64,000 nucleotides of DNA from Metellina segmentata (Eukaryota > Arthropoda > Arachnida > Araneae > Tetragnathidae), in assembly GCA_947359465.1 (NCBI GenBank), contig OX375881.1, forward strand, positions 121,221,967 to 121,285,966, in the 5' to 3' direction. The notes beneath the pieces were generated by a model. The model was given only the letters and a program-made list of their open reading frames with translations, made no database searches and was not told the DNA's origin. The translations under genes and the position numbers were made by a program. Positions 49,346-63,202 of this stretch are shown piece after piece (position 1 is the first letter of the stretch; each line of letters opens with the position of its first letter).

Positions 49346-51140
49346 ACTGACCTTGATTTTAACCAGGAAACTTTCGTTTTCTAGAATATAACTCCTTATG
49401 CACCAGATCGGTTGGTCGACAAAAGACTGCAAGGTGGAATTATGTGTGTGATTCTTATAGAGGGTTAAATTAGGTTCTGTTTTAAATTTCTACACTTCTA
49501 TGAACTGATTGTAATTTTTTTAATTTTTGTAAAAATGTATTTTTTAATTTAATTAATTACAAGTTTTTCTGATGCGATTATTTGTAATCAGACAAAACAA
49601 AAACGAATGCAGTTTTTTTGTCGGTAATTTTTTATGTTTATGTTCCGTAATCTGTAAACTTAGTCATAAAGCAATTACTTAAATTGCGTGTTTAAATAAC
49701 TCTTAATTTTTTTTTTAATTGAATTCAACGGATCGTTCTCTCGCTTTTTCTAGACTCTTCAATATAATAATCTCCAAATCACGGAAAAGTATTCCGATGT
49801 GTAAAATGGTTTAAAAAAAATCAACTGTGAAGTGTTTGATACTCATGTAAATACTAGTTTAGATAGTTAACAATACTGACTTTTTTATTAAATAGAAATT
49901 TCTTGCTTATGCCTTTCGAAATTAACACGATTTCCTCACTACACTCTCCTAATGCTTCGTAATGAGTTGGAAACAAAATAAAAATTTTTCAAAGCATTTC
50001 AAATCTGATGAATAATTAATGGTATGAGTAAAAGGAAAGAATCTTCATTAAAATAATAAAACTCTTTCTGTCTCAAGTAAAAAACATGTAGTCAGGAATA
50101 GTTCTCAAATTTTACAAGTAATAAAAGGAAGAAGACATTAATTTTTTTCGTGTTTGCCCAAAGGCGTTATATTCTTAATTAAAGAAGACATAAATGTGAA
50201 GTTTATGAAGATCCCCACGGATTTTATGCGTTATTTAGCAATGGAAACAATAGTTCTGTTCAGATGAGACTGTTTCCTTGTGATATTGAAGGATTATTTA
50301 AGTTTTTCTTAATACTTCCTTCATCGTACATAGAGCTCCATCCTTAAATGAATACCCATGTTTAGAGGATACGTTTGGGAAAATGTTTATTATTTTTGCG
50401 CTGTGCAAAATAGAATAAATGAGTTTTTGTTGTAAATTCAGAACACGACGCTCTTGGAAATAAAACTTGTAATAGTTAAAAACCTTCAAGGAGAGACGTG
50501 TGTCCCTTTCTCATCATAATTATTTCTTGGTTATTGTAATTTATTCTGTTATTGTTTTTCCTTGTGAAAGTGAAAACACTCTTCACACAGTCAATCTTAG
50601 TAATTTCTCTTTTTATTCGGAATTTTAATTTTTTAAATTTGTGCAATGCAATACACATGATTTCATTTAACGTTTATTTGAAGCGTGTAAATGTATTAGT
50701 AAACTTATTTACTCTGTTGATTGTAATGTGTAGCACTTGTGTTAACTTTATTTATGCCATACCATGAGCAGGTTCACTCTCAACTCTCCGAGTGGCTACG
50801 ATGAGAAATTTCGTCCATTAAGATCTGATCAATAATATTCATTCCCATTCGGTTTGTGAAGTAAACCAAATGGGAATTCGCAGCAATCACCGGGGGTTAG
50901 AGAGCAGTGGTCACACCTGACTCCACGAAAAGAACTGTCACGGGCAACGCCGTACTGGCCACGCAGGTGCTAGTCTTGATTTTGAAATTTTATAAAATTA
51001 TAATCTTGGATTTTAAGTATCAGGTCATTTCCTCCAGTTTTTATGGATGGTAAGTATGGAAAGTTCAGAGCATAAAATGGTAAATTCATTTCCCCGAGTG
51101 GTAATAAACTCTGTTTTACTAACGAGCCGACTACTGAAAA

Positions 51141-51180
51141 TATGTCAAAACTAATGTTACTAACTTTTCCACCTGTTTCG
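51141..51180. other. Short spacer before SINE copy 8
   Basis: Nothing recognised. Confidence 0.3.
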
Positions 51181-51400
51181 ACGACATGTCCGAGGTCTGA
51201 GAGAGTGGGATGTTATGTCGTCATCTGTTGTGGCCTCAACTGTCTTCATGTTGGCGTGGTTTGGAGAGTGGGGTGTGATCTCATTATCTGTCCGTGGTTC
51301 ACAATTGCTGTCTTCAGTTCTTTACCTTCGGACTTGATCCTGGACCGTCGCTAATAGCCCGTTGTGTTGCTCAAGTACGACGTTGATTCCGTATAGCTAG
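51180..51400 (-). repeat. SINE-body repeat, copy 8 (inverted)
   Basis: Near-complete body in reverse orientation: CATGTTGGCGTGGTTTGGAG, then TTATCTGTCCGTGGTTCA, GATCCTGGACCGTCGCTAAT, AGCCCGTTGTGTTGC and ACGTTGATTCC. Confidence 0.75.
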
Positions 51401-51581
51401 GCTATTTTAACGTATCTCAATCGTGATAGCTTAATATGAGCTCTTTATTTTGTAAAATACTTGACATATATATACAACCGCATAAGCTGAAGGGAAGAAA
51501 AAAATTTTTGAGTACTAAAAATTATAAATGATGCAGTAATTTTCGGGACTAAAACCTTTGTGGTATACTTACACGTATCTA

Positions 51582-51788
51582 GGAAATTCCCCATAGAAAA
51601 CCTAGTGTGTCACTAATTATCTCATACAAACGTAATAGCAAGAAATAATTCAATTTTTTATTTACCTATCTTCATATTACGTTTCAAGGAAATTTCCCAT
51701 TTGAAAACCTAGTGTGTCACTAATTATCTCATACAAACGTAATAGCAAGAAATAATTCAATTTTTTATTTAACTATCTTCATATTACG
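51582..51788. repeat. Two tandem copies of a 106-bp unit
   Basis: GGAAATTYCCCAT...TTCATATTACGT occurs at 51,582-51,682 and again from 51,688. The middle about 85 bp is almost identical, so the duplication is recent. No coding content. Confidence 0.93.
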
Positions 51789-52679
51789 TATAAGGTACTT
51801 AAAAAGCAGAGTATTTCATAAAAACTATACTCTCTTTTGAAAAAACCCAAATTCATTCTAAAAAACCCCGCATGCATTGTTCCCTTTTCACATCAATTTT
51901 TCTCTTTTCACTTTTTTTTCACATACTCAAAATAAAATAACACCAAAATAAGGAAGAACAAAAGATGGTTTTGTTAAAGAAAAAACATTATTTCCCTAAA
52001 AGAGAATGACAACAAAAAACGCTTTCATTCAGTTATTGATATATTTTACCGTGGATACTTTCTTATCCACTAATATGAATATTATGCCTCTATGCTTTCA
52101 TTCAAAAAGTTTTAAAGAAATTTTTATTAGTATTGCTAAAAAAATGCCTCAGGAGTAAAACTATTTCAGAAATATTGCAAGAGCGTGAATAAAATTCTGT
52201 TCTGAAGGAGATACATTTTAGAAGATGGTTTTATAAAAGGCTTCAATTTCGAAATATTGACTTTTCAAGCCCCATTTCGAAGCTAGGAAGACTTCAACGC
52301 CTCATGTTATTAAAATATAGATAAAGACTTCCAAAAACACTTTTGATTGGATGATTTTGAATCTCCTATGTAGCTAAGCATGGTGTTTCTAGGCCACGAA
52401 CGCAATCAAAACATCATTTTATGAAGAAAAGACAACGTTTTTTATTTAATGTTTTTTATCCGGATGTAAATATGATTTCAGAAGATTAAAATGGATCCGT
52501 TCAGCACGTAATTTTTTAAAACTTCTGAATTTTCAGGAGGTTGCGGTAGCTTGGTTGGACGAGTTGTATAAGGATTAGCAACCCGAGGATTGCGAGTTTG
52601 TGTATAGACCGTATACCCATAGACCGTCGTGTACAAAGGGGGATGGTGCACGTTCAATCTATAGTGTCCTTAAATGGAG
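51789..52679. other. 0.9 kb without a gene
   Basis: AT-rich; nothing recognised. Confidence 0.5.
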
Positions 52680-52870
52680 TCAGGTTGGCGTTATGTGGAA
52701 GCTTGGAAAGTAGGGTGTCAGCTCCGGCATGAACTCGTCATCTGGCCGTGATTCAAACCAACGCAGTATTGTCTTTCGCGGATCTTTCCATTCGAGTATG
52801 GTCCGGACCATCACCAATAGCCCTCTGTGCTGCTCCAATGCGACGTCAATTAAAACTCCTACCCAACTAA
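52680..52870 (-). repeat. SINE-body repeat, copy 9 (inverted)
   Basis: TTGGCGTTATGTGGAAGCTT, ACTCGTCATCTGGCCGTGAT, CGGATCTTTCC, GGTCCGGACCATCACCAATA and GCGACGTCAATTAA mark a full-length inverted body. Confidence 0.75.
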
Positions 52871-53100
52871 CACTAATTTTCAGGGTACTCGCTAGACTCT
52901 CTTGATGGTGGTCTCTGTTTATTTTCGATTTCCAACTCAACCTCTAAGGAAAGTTAAAAAGAACTTTCACGTTAATCTATTCAATAACGTTCGAAACTAA
53001 CTATTATATTGTTCAATGCAATTAAAATGAACACAAACGTTCAGTTGCATTTTATTGTGACACAAAAATACTGCAAAACTAAAAAGTTGGTTTCCGTTTA

Positions 53101-54420
53101 GGGTCATTCCACGCAAAATGAGCAAATCGGCTGTGGCTGACACATCACCGATTTTAATGAAAATTAGTTTTTAAATAGATCACATATAGTAAGAAGGAAC
53201 TGCCAAATATTAGATGTTCAAATTGTATATTTTTTAAATTGAATTTTAAAGTTCAAGGTTACACAAATGTAGATTTTTTAACACTAATAGTAGTCTTATT
53301 GACATCCTATATTTCAATAAGTTATAGACACAAATTAAAATTTTTTATATTGGTACAATCTTTCATAAAAGGTCTTTTAAAAAATGTCAGAATGTCGTTT
53401 TATATCCTTCACTGCTCATTCTCAGGAATCAACGAAAGATGCAAATTTCAAATTGCTCTAGTAGCTATAAAAATGGGGAAAACAGTATCAAAAATTATCA
53501 TTAAAAAATCACTTCTATCTAAAAGTTTGGAATAATTTAGTGATTATATTTCTATTCTTTAGTTGAGAAAAAAAATAATAAAAAAGTAAAATAATTGAAA
53601 ACAACGATTTTTCTATTTTTTAAATGCAAATTTTACTATGAAGGACAGCTCCGAAAACATCACAGATTTTCAGTATTATGTGTCAAAATGTATATTATCT
53701 GTCCTAAAATTTTCAACATTGTAATTTGTTTATTTTCGTCCCAAGAAAATTTTAATTAGATGTAAATTATCGTTTTATTTGATCGCATACAAGCCAATAA
53801 GACGTATATTTCCGCCTTTGAAAGAGATGCTATTACATTCAAGGACATATAACAGAATAAATAAACACTATTACATAAATTATAGTTACAAATATGCTTG
53901 ATTTGCTAAACAGAGAATTTTTTGCTGAACCGAACGCTTTCAAACACCGGCGAATGTTCTAGTGGCAATCCAGAAGTCATGGCAAAAGCCCGTGCGATGG
54001 AATCGGTGGAACTATCAAATGGTTCGCCGCAAGAACAAGTAAACAGAGACCATACGACAATCAGATTTTAAATGCAAAAGAACTATTCTCCTTCTGTACT
54101 TCAACCATTTCAAGTTCTTTTATGTGCCTTCAACTGATGTTATTCAAATTGAGTCTTATCTTCAACAAAGGTTTAATGAAGTGACGGTAGCCATTACGGG
54201 AATGCGTAACTATCATTGCTACATTCCTATTCCCAATTGTACGTCAGAAATTCGAATTTCATATTTATCACAATCATCAGAAAAAGAAGAAAAGAGTTTA
54301 AAAAAAAATTCTGCAGCACACAATAACCACGTTTCAATTATAGAAGATGCAAAATTTAACATGGAAGTTTTAGCACATAGTGAATTTGAAAAAGTAAGAA
54401 GTTAAAAGTCATAATGTCTA
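53101..54420 (+). mobile_element. Unplaced transposon-like element with a coding remnant
   Basis: Begins with GGGTCATTCCACGCAAAATG, an end-like motif. About 53,420-53,790 is a diverged match to 22,225-22,590. A plus-strand coding remnant follows. I cannot name the superfamily, and no matching right end was found, so the boundaries are tentative. Confidence 0.4.
53960..54405 (+). pseudogene. Uncharacterised transposon-type protein fragment, one frameshift
   Basis: A first frame (about 53,968-54,090) has HGKSPCDGIGGTIKWFAAR. After a frameshift the reading continues to 54,405 with FFYVPSTDVIQ, a YLQQRFNEV block and MRNYHCYIPI, ending in a lysine/serine-rich tail and stop. I recall proteins carrying HGKGPCDGIGGT-type motifs in many arthropod and cnidarian genomes as repeated, unassigned genes, but cannot place the family. 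The order of motifs supports one broken protein rather than chance frames. No start codon is assigned. Confidence 0.55.
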
Positions 54421-54775
54421 TGATACTAAGTTGAAATTTTTAAGCTTGTTTTGACACTGATTTTTTCGACTTTTATAATTCACTTTTTAAAATAAAAATG
54501 ATTTGGTATTTCTTTGTTGATATAGGGTTTCATTATCTGTATTTAATTTCACTCTTATCATTGAAGCTGTCGTAATATGCATAGACTGGGAAACAAATGT
54601 CTTGATTTTGATTTTATTATTGCTGCTTTAAGATTCAAATTACAATCCCGATTTTTTTACAATAAACATAATAAACTGTATTCCTGTGAAATGTCGGTTT
54701 TGTCAGAGTTGTCCTTCATTTGATTTCTTATGCCGATTTAGAGTAGAACATTGTCATTTTGTTATTTTCGTTAGC

Positions 54776-55935
54776 TACACTCTATAACAAAAAAATCGAG
54801 ACAAAAATTGGTGGATAGGCCCATTATGTACAGAATAGAAAATTATTAAAATTTCAGAACAATTGAATGATTTATTTCAGAGTTACAGTAATGAGCTCAA
54901 TAAGGTGTTGACCCGCCTCTAGCCTGGATGCAAGCTGCCACACGGCATGGCATAGACCGATAAAGCTCCCGGTTGGTCTCCTGCGGTATTTCTTGCCAAA
55001 TTTGCTCCAATTGTCGGACTACGTAATCAACATTCCCTACCGGATGCAGTCGCCTTCCCATCATATCCCTGACATGCTCGATGGGAGAGAGATCTGGTGA
55101 TCTGGCTGGCCAAGGAAATGTTTGACAAGCTTGAAGACAGTTCATAGCAACACGTGACGTATGTGGTCTGGCATTGTCTTGCAGAAAAAAAAGCCCAGGG
55201 TACTGCGAAAGGAACGGGTAGCAAAACAGGTTTCAGAATGTCGTCAACGTACCGTTATGCAGTAAGTGTACCTCTAATGACGACCAAAGGGGTCCGGCTA
55301 TCAAGGGTAAAGGCACCCCAGACCATAACTCCTTGTTGAAGGCCCGTGTGGCGTGCAATTGTGAAAGCAGGATCGGCACGCTGCCCTGGGCGTCTCCAGA
55401 CAAGTCTTCGATGATCGTCAGGACACAGTTGGAAGCGGGATTCGTCGCTAAAGACTATACGTCCACAGTCAGCATCATTCCAGCCTGATCGAGCCAAGCA
55501 CCACAGTAATCTGGCTCGACAGTGTGCAGGCGTGAGTGGCAGGTGGCGTAACGGTCGGTACGAGCGTAGATTTCGTTCTCTCAGCCGTCTGTGAATTGTC
55601 ATGGTGGACACTCGTGTGTGGTTAGCACGACTGATGGTTGATAGCGATGAATCAGGCGCTGTGACAGCTGATCTGACAATCACTCTGTCCTCGCGATCTG
55701 TTGTGGCCCTACGTCGACCGCTACCATCATGACGCTGAAATCTGCCATTGTCCACCCACACTTGCCAGCATCTTCTAATCGCCGTATCGCTTCGACTCAC
55801 ATGACGAGCGATTCTCCGATTTGCCCAACCTGCCTCTTTCAATCCAATGATACGAACTCTTTCAAACTCTGAAAGTTGCTCGTAATGAGCTCGAATCCTG
55901 CGGCGAGGCAATTTTCAGTTGTTAAAAGGTATCCT
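54776..55935 (-). mobile_element. Tc1-like element D, nearly full transposase
   Basis: The left end TACACTCTATAACAAAAAAA matches the inverted right end of element B (20,512-20,543), so both belong to one family. The right inverted repeat was not found; the element appears truncated beyond about 55,935. Confidence 0.85.
54897..55911 (-). pseudogene. Tc1-like transposase, nearly complete but interrupted (element D)
   Basis: Cut-and-paste DDE transposase. From 55,911 a 218-codon frame gives an N-terminal helix-turn-helix (SEFERVRIIGLKEAGW, then RRIARHVSRSDTAIRR), a GRRRATT linker and FSDESRFQLCPDD with the first catalytic aspartate. A stop at about 55,257-55,255 follows GTLTA, then a frameshift near 55,200. 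The remaining frame has LQDNARPH (second aspartate) and SPDLSPIEHV (glutamate), and ends IQARGGSTPY at 54,897. All three catalytic residues survive. It is the best-preserved Tc1 gene in the window but cannot be read through. Confidence 0.93.
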
Positions 55936-56088
55936 AAATCGCAATGCAGCAGAATTTTTTTAACAACAGTTCAAGAAGAACTCCTTATATACATCTGCTG
56001 GATGCGCAGTTCCGATGCTTTGGAGATCGCCCTATTCATTCATTGGATTCATTTGACGTGGAATGGCCCTTTATTGAAAGGTTAAATA

Positions 56089-56751
56089 CTAGCCACTGCG
56101 TGACTAGGCCGTCGTTGACCGTGCCCGTGGTGTTAGGTATTAATCTGGTTTTCTGGATTTTCTTTAGATTTCAAATCCGTCGAAGATATATTCAATTTAA
56201 AAATTATTTATTTAAAGAAAATCGTATTTTTAGGCATCAATCTAAAGTAAAATTTTCCGCAGATTTCAAATCCGTTGAAATTTTCAATTTGTCTTTAGCA
56301 ATTCCGATTTTACGAAAAAAACTTTTCAATCCCAGTCAATATGTTTTTTATTTCTTGCTCTCATTCGCCGAAAATGGGACATGAAATGTAATCTGTTTCT
56401 TTTTTTTAACGCAAAGGGCGTGATATGCAATCTGTTTTTTTTTTTTTGGAAAGGGAAAGTGCAGGTGACGTCACAATCTCTTGCTAAAATATAACAAAAG
56501 GTCACGTGGGGGAGAAAAAGCTCATTTTTTGGGGTTTCTTCTTTCGTCCGGACGCGTTAGAAGAAGCAGGTAGAGAATAAAACTATTAAATTCATTTGAA
56601 AATTTTCTAGATAGAATTTTAAAATTGGCCGCTACCCAAAAATAGCAAAACAATTCGGACTACCTGGGCCAAATCTCAATGCTGTAAGTGCCATAAAATC
56701 GTCAGGATTTTGCGTCCACGAAAAAAAAACACTTCCTTTTATAATAGTAGA
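56089..56751 (-). mobile_element. Helitron-like non-autonomous repeat, copy A
   Basis: On the minus strand it starts TCTACTATTATAAAAGGAAG and ends ...CACGCAGTGGCTAG, between A and T. That suits the 5'-TC...CTAG-3' ends and AT target of Helitrons. A second copy is split at 58,440-58,832 and 61,171-61,473. A subterminal hairpin is weak, so the class is tentative. It has no coding capacity. Confidence 0.5.
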
Positions 56752-57354
56752 TAATACTTTTTTCTTAATATCATTGCGCACTCATCAGAATTCATTAGTG
56801 TTGTCTCTATCACTCAAAACACTATGAGCAGAAAACTCATAATGAAAGAATCTTAAAAATTTTGCACTAAATGAAGCATTCAGTTTAAAAATCGAAAATA
56901 TTAGTAAAACATAAAATGCGGAAATTGTGTCACGCCATGAAGAAGAGGCTGTCATTTTTATGGATCTTTGTTTCTCATACGCTCACTAATACCTTCCATT
57001 AAAGGGAAAAGCCTCCTTCGACGAAAATCAAATTTGTCACTAAGTAAATTAAAAGCATTTACTAAAAGATATTAATATACGTTTTGTTTTTTGTTAAAGA
57101 CTCAAGTGAACTGCCATAACCTGCCGTCTTCCATTAGATTGGAGACTTGGTTACAAAGGCTATGAAATGGATTAACACTAGAACCACCAAGGAGGTATTT
57201 TGACCCCTTTCGAATATATTGTCAGCACTGATTTTTTTACGTGCAAAGTTTAAAGCGAGATTACCTTATACTAATGTGTGTAAATACGGCTTTCCCGATA
57301 CTTTTATAATCTTTATAGTTTGAGATATGTGTACTTGTCCACGTTTCAGTGCGT

Positions 57355-57515
57355 ATAGTTGAATTAACGTCACACTGACGCTATTAGCTACTGTCAGAGA
57401 TTAATACTAAATGGAAAGATCTGACGACACCACCTTGTCATTTTGAACCGCTGTTAGATGACAAGGCAACACGTGTAGATAGTTGAGGCTACGACAGATG
57501 TAACGTGTACCAGTC
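57355..57515 (+). repeat. SINE-body repeat, copy 10
   Basis: Plus-strand landmarks: TTAACGTCACACTGACG, CTATTAGCTACTGTC, AAAGATCTGACGACACCACC, TTTTGAACCGCTGTTAGATG and CTACGACAGATGTAACGTG. Confidence 0.7.
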
Positions 57516-58280
57516 CGCTACTCTTACAACCAGAATCTCGTGGCCCTGTCTAAATTTAGTATACAATTGTAACGGTATTGGTGTTTTTAGATATCTACTA
57601 GAGAGAACACGTGGGTCTTTTGGATACTTTTAATCTTTCGAGCAGTAATCGTTTTATGAAGGCGTTTCTCGTCTGCTCTTTAATTTCCACTGCGGATCTC
57701 AAAGAACCAGTTATGTGTGTGTGCGTAAGTTTTTATGACTATCTGGTTTTTCTTGCTCAATAACGTTGTGTTCTTGTTTATATCATAATATAGCAACTTC
57801 CTAAGGGTTCTTTTGATTACTAGCATTCAGAACCTCTGGAAGTCACGCAATATCCAAGTAGTTGGCTTACACCACAACACAAGGAAGTACAAATGCTTAA
57901 ATAACACTTTTTGATGGTTGCTTCCGGCTCAAAATAGATAAACAAATTATTAAAAGGAATATTTTTATAGTTAGCCACGTTAAAAAGTTTCATTCAATCA
58001 CTCTAAAATTGCAAACAAAATTAAATCATCTGTAGATTTTCAAAAGAGAATGGTTTTATTTGGTCGCTTACAAAGTTTTCAATACAAAAAAAATTCCTTT
58101 ACCTTTTATTTAAAATCACATAAGCACAGTTGGAAAATAAATCTTGGCGACTAAAGATTCTTTTCGAGTTAAATGATCAATGGAATTTGTCGAAGAATTC
58201 TATTCAAAGAAAAGGACCTATTTTACTATTTCCAAGTAATAAAAAGAATACTATTTCCAAATGTTCAAAATTTTCACGGA

Positions 58281-58406
58281 TTCTTGTTGTAAAGCCACCT
58301 ATTGTTTGAAAGAATACGTGAATTCCTATCGAAATGCCACGAATTGTTTAAAAGCATCCATGGATTCCTATTGTATAGCAATCTATTGTTTGAAAGAACC
58401 CATGGA
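58281..58406. repeat. Three tandem 42-bp units
   Basis: Units at 58,281-58,322, 58,323-58,364 and 58,365-58,406, each beginning TTCYTRTYG and containing ATTGTTTRAAAG. They are diverged by roughly a fifth to a quarter, so the array is not new. It ends 33 bp before Helitron-like copy B. Confidence 0.85.
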
Positions 58407-59074
58407 TTCATTCAAATAATATGTGGGTTTATTTAATCACTAGCCCCTGCGTGGCTACTCCTGTGTTGCCAGTGTCCGTGGTGTAAAGTATTAATCTGGT
58501 GTAAAATGTTCCGTAGATTTCAAATCCGTTGAAATTTTCAATCTATTTTTTAAAAATTCCGATTTTACGAAAAAGGTCTTAACAATCCCAGTCAAAATTT
58601 ATTTTTTACATTTTTGCTCTCCTTCGCCGAAATGGAATAGAGCTGTGAATATGATCTGTTTATTTTTGGAAAGCGAAAGTTCACGTGACTTCACAATCTC
58701 TTGCAAAAATATAAAAGATAAATTAAATTTAAAAATTACTTATTTTTAGAAAATCATATTTTTAGGTATCGATCTAAAGTGAAATTTTTCGCAGATTTCA
58801 AATCCGTTGAAATTTTTACTCTATCGTTAACGGTCTAGGACAGTGTTTCCCAAACTATTTTGGTCGAGGAACCCCCAAATTTGTTGCCAATGATCGCGGA
58901 ACCCTGGATATTTTTTATATAACGACTTTTCAAAATTTAATATCTGATATTAAATGAAACAAGAATTATTTTAGTATTTCGGATTTTATTGAATTAAACG
59001 AAACTAAAAAAAAATTATTATAGAAATAATTAATAAAAATACAAAACATCAACTAAAATAAATGAAAAAATTTT

Positions 59075-60917
<1,843 letters not shown>

Positions 60918-61473
60918 TTATTATGGTTTTCAAGTTTTCTTCTTAAAAAAAGAAATATCTTTGCCTTTGTTTGTTGGGTGATTTTTTTTCAGTCGCCTTA
61001 TTTTAAATTTAATGCGTTGGTCGATTGTATACTTTCCAAGGAAAATGTGAATATATTAGACGCCATTCAAATTTTTTTAATGAAATAAAATTTGTCACGC
61101 GGAACCCCTAAATTTTTTCGTGGAACCCCAGGGTTCCGCGGAATCCACTTTGGGAACCACTGGTCTAGGAGATAGAAAAAATAACAACATAACTTTTATC
61201 GCCTGCTGGAAAATCATTCCTCCGCGCAAAATGAAAACGAAAACGGAAAAAATAAATTTAGAATCTGTCATATCTTTATGCTATTGCCATTCCAAAAAAA
61301 AAAATAAAAAAAAATAAAAAAAATAATAATAATAATTAAATTTCATTAAATTCATTTAAAAATGTTCAAGATTCAATTTTAAAATTTGTTACTGTAAGTG
61401 CTATAAATTCGTTAGGATTTTAAGTGTAAGAAACAAACAAACAAACAAAAACTTCCTTTTATAATATTAGAGA

Positions 61474-63202
61474 TTAAGTGTGCTGTGGGGTAAAAACAAC
61501 ACTTCACCATTTTGAAATCTTGTGATGTTCAGAGGGTTAATATAAGATTCTTAAAGATAGCCAGGAAAATTAAGACCTTGAACTCGTAAACAGTTTCCTA
61601 TTTCCTCTACTGTGACTTTTATATAGATGTCCTCTTTTATAAGAATCTTTGGAACAAAATGTTACATACAGTTTGATTATTATTATAGCATAAACTTTCG
61701 TGAAATCGGGAGTGTTTTCTCAGTATAAACATTATCGTACTCATTCTTACGAATTTTCTTCATTTTACGGAGACGTTTAAGGATTTTATGGCAAAAGCAA
61801 ATGCACGTATATTCGCATAAAACGTTATATCTTCCAATTCAAACAAAGCTTCGATAATAATAAGGTGTGAGTGAAACATAATAAATTGAAAGGATATTTT
61901 GCGAGATACACGCACAATCGAGAGCTGGGTAAAATATATTATTGTTTCAGGATTGAAATAATATTTTTCTTACTGATATGGACCCTTTGTATCGCTGGAA
62001 GTAAATTGAAAAGTACATTGTCTGCTGTTATTTTAAAGAATATTCTAAAATAATATATTATGTGCTTCTGGAAAGAGATGCTTAACTTCCCTGAAGCTGA
62101 AATGTTCGTTATTATTTTCAAAGAGGGTTTCTTACATCTTAGCAAGAAAGAAAATTGGTTATTGGTGCGAAACACTAGAAACAAAACTGAGAATTCACTG
62201 ACTTCGAAACTGTCTAGAGCTTCGAACCAGAATTCTACGCATCAATATCAATATATATATATATATAGTGTTTGTATATTGAATATTGTTTCATTCCATA
62301 TCAATTTATTAATCCATTTTGGGCTATTTTAATTTAAAATATGGTTTTGGCGTTATGGTGTTCGTATGTGTGTGCCCGTACTTCGTCGAAACAGCTCGAT
62401 ATCTTGTCATGCAATTGTTTTTGTTTCGAGTACTTCCAGTAATTTTTATATGTGATTACAACCTAAAAACGCTAAGATCTTTATACGGACGGGTTAAAGG
62501 TACAGTGTTGTACGTAAGTCACTTTTTCGAGAAAAAGAAGACAGAACTACCACTGCCATCAATTGACTTATGTAGATCGGGTTTCTGTGTCGAACTAATT
62601 ATCTTTAATTAAATTTGACTACATTAAATCTGGTTTCTGTGTCTAAATCTATTTTTTTTAAGTGACTTACACCGCTGTAACTTAAAGCCATACATAGGTT
62701 ACTCTACCTATTTAATAAGGACTTAGTAGTTTAGTGCGTTTGCCAATTGTTTAGCAATCCGCGAGTTCCCGGATGTGAAAGTTCGATTTATGATTCGATT
62801 CCTTACTGGATTTATTTCTCATAGAAGTAATTTCAAAGTTTAGTCAGCTATGGTTCTTTTTTATATACCAAGGATCCTGTGACAAAATCTAGTACTAACG
62901 TGACCCTTTGGCTGACTTTCATCTGACTGATCTTCTAGAAGTAGTAGACTTTGGTGATTTTACCATTTTTGTTCCCACTCAATAGAAATGTGAATTATTG
63001 CAACTACACGGTCATAAGATATTACATCGCCAAGCGAGGCCATATTATAACAAATGAATCTATCAGGTCAATTATTCACGGAACATTTACGTGACTACTA
63101 GTCAACGTGTATGTCACCCTTTTGGAAACTCCTTTCAATAGCAATGATCAGTCTGCTTATACTTCACGTCTATGATACTTCTTATGTTGGTCTTTACATA
63201 TA
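61474..63202. other. 1.7 kb without a recognised gene
   Basis: AT-rich, with an (AT)n tract near 62,250 and an inverted repeat at 62,514-62,670. Several frames of 60-97 codons are open, but none is recognised. Confidence 0.5.
62514..62670. repeat. 157-bp inverted-repeat structure
   Basis: GTAAGTCACTT (62,514-62,524) is mirrored by AAGTGACTTAC (62,660-62,670). Inside, GGTTTCTGTGTC occurs twice. Possibly a small MITE; no clear target-site duplication. Confidence 0.5.

Larger units (their letters stand above)
47261..51140. other. About 3.9 kb with no gene recognised
   Basis: AT-rich, with only short SINE-body pieces (near 47,965, 48,735 and 49,225). A 109-codon plus frame at 48,030-48,359 starts inside a SINE piece and resembles nothing I know. 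Confidence 0.55.
56752..58439. other. 1.7 kb without a gene
   Basis: Holds a SINE-body copy (57,355-57,515), a TTAA-CACTAGAACCACC motif at 57,172 and a 42-bp triple repeat (58,281-58,406). Otherwise AT-rich with nothing recognised. Confidence 0.5.

Noticed and set aside
58281..58406. CRISPR-like array
   Set aside because: Three adjoining, diverged 42-bp units without spacers in an animal genome; an ordinary tandem repeat.
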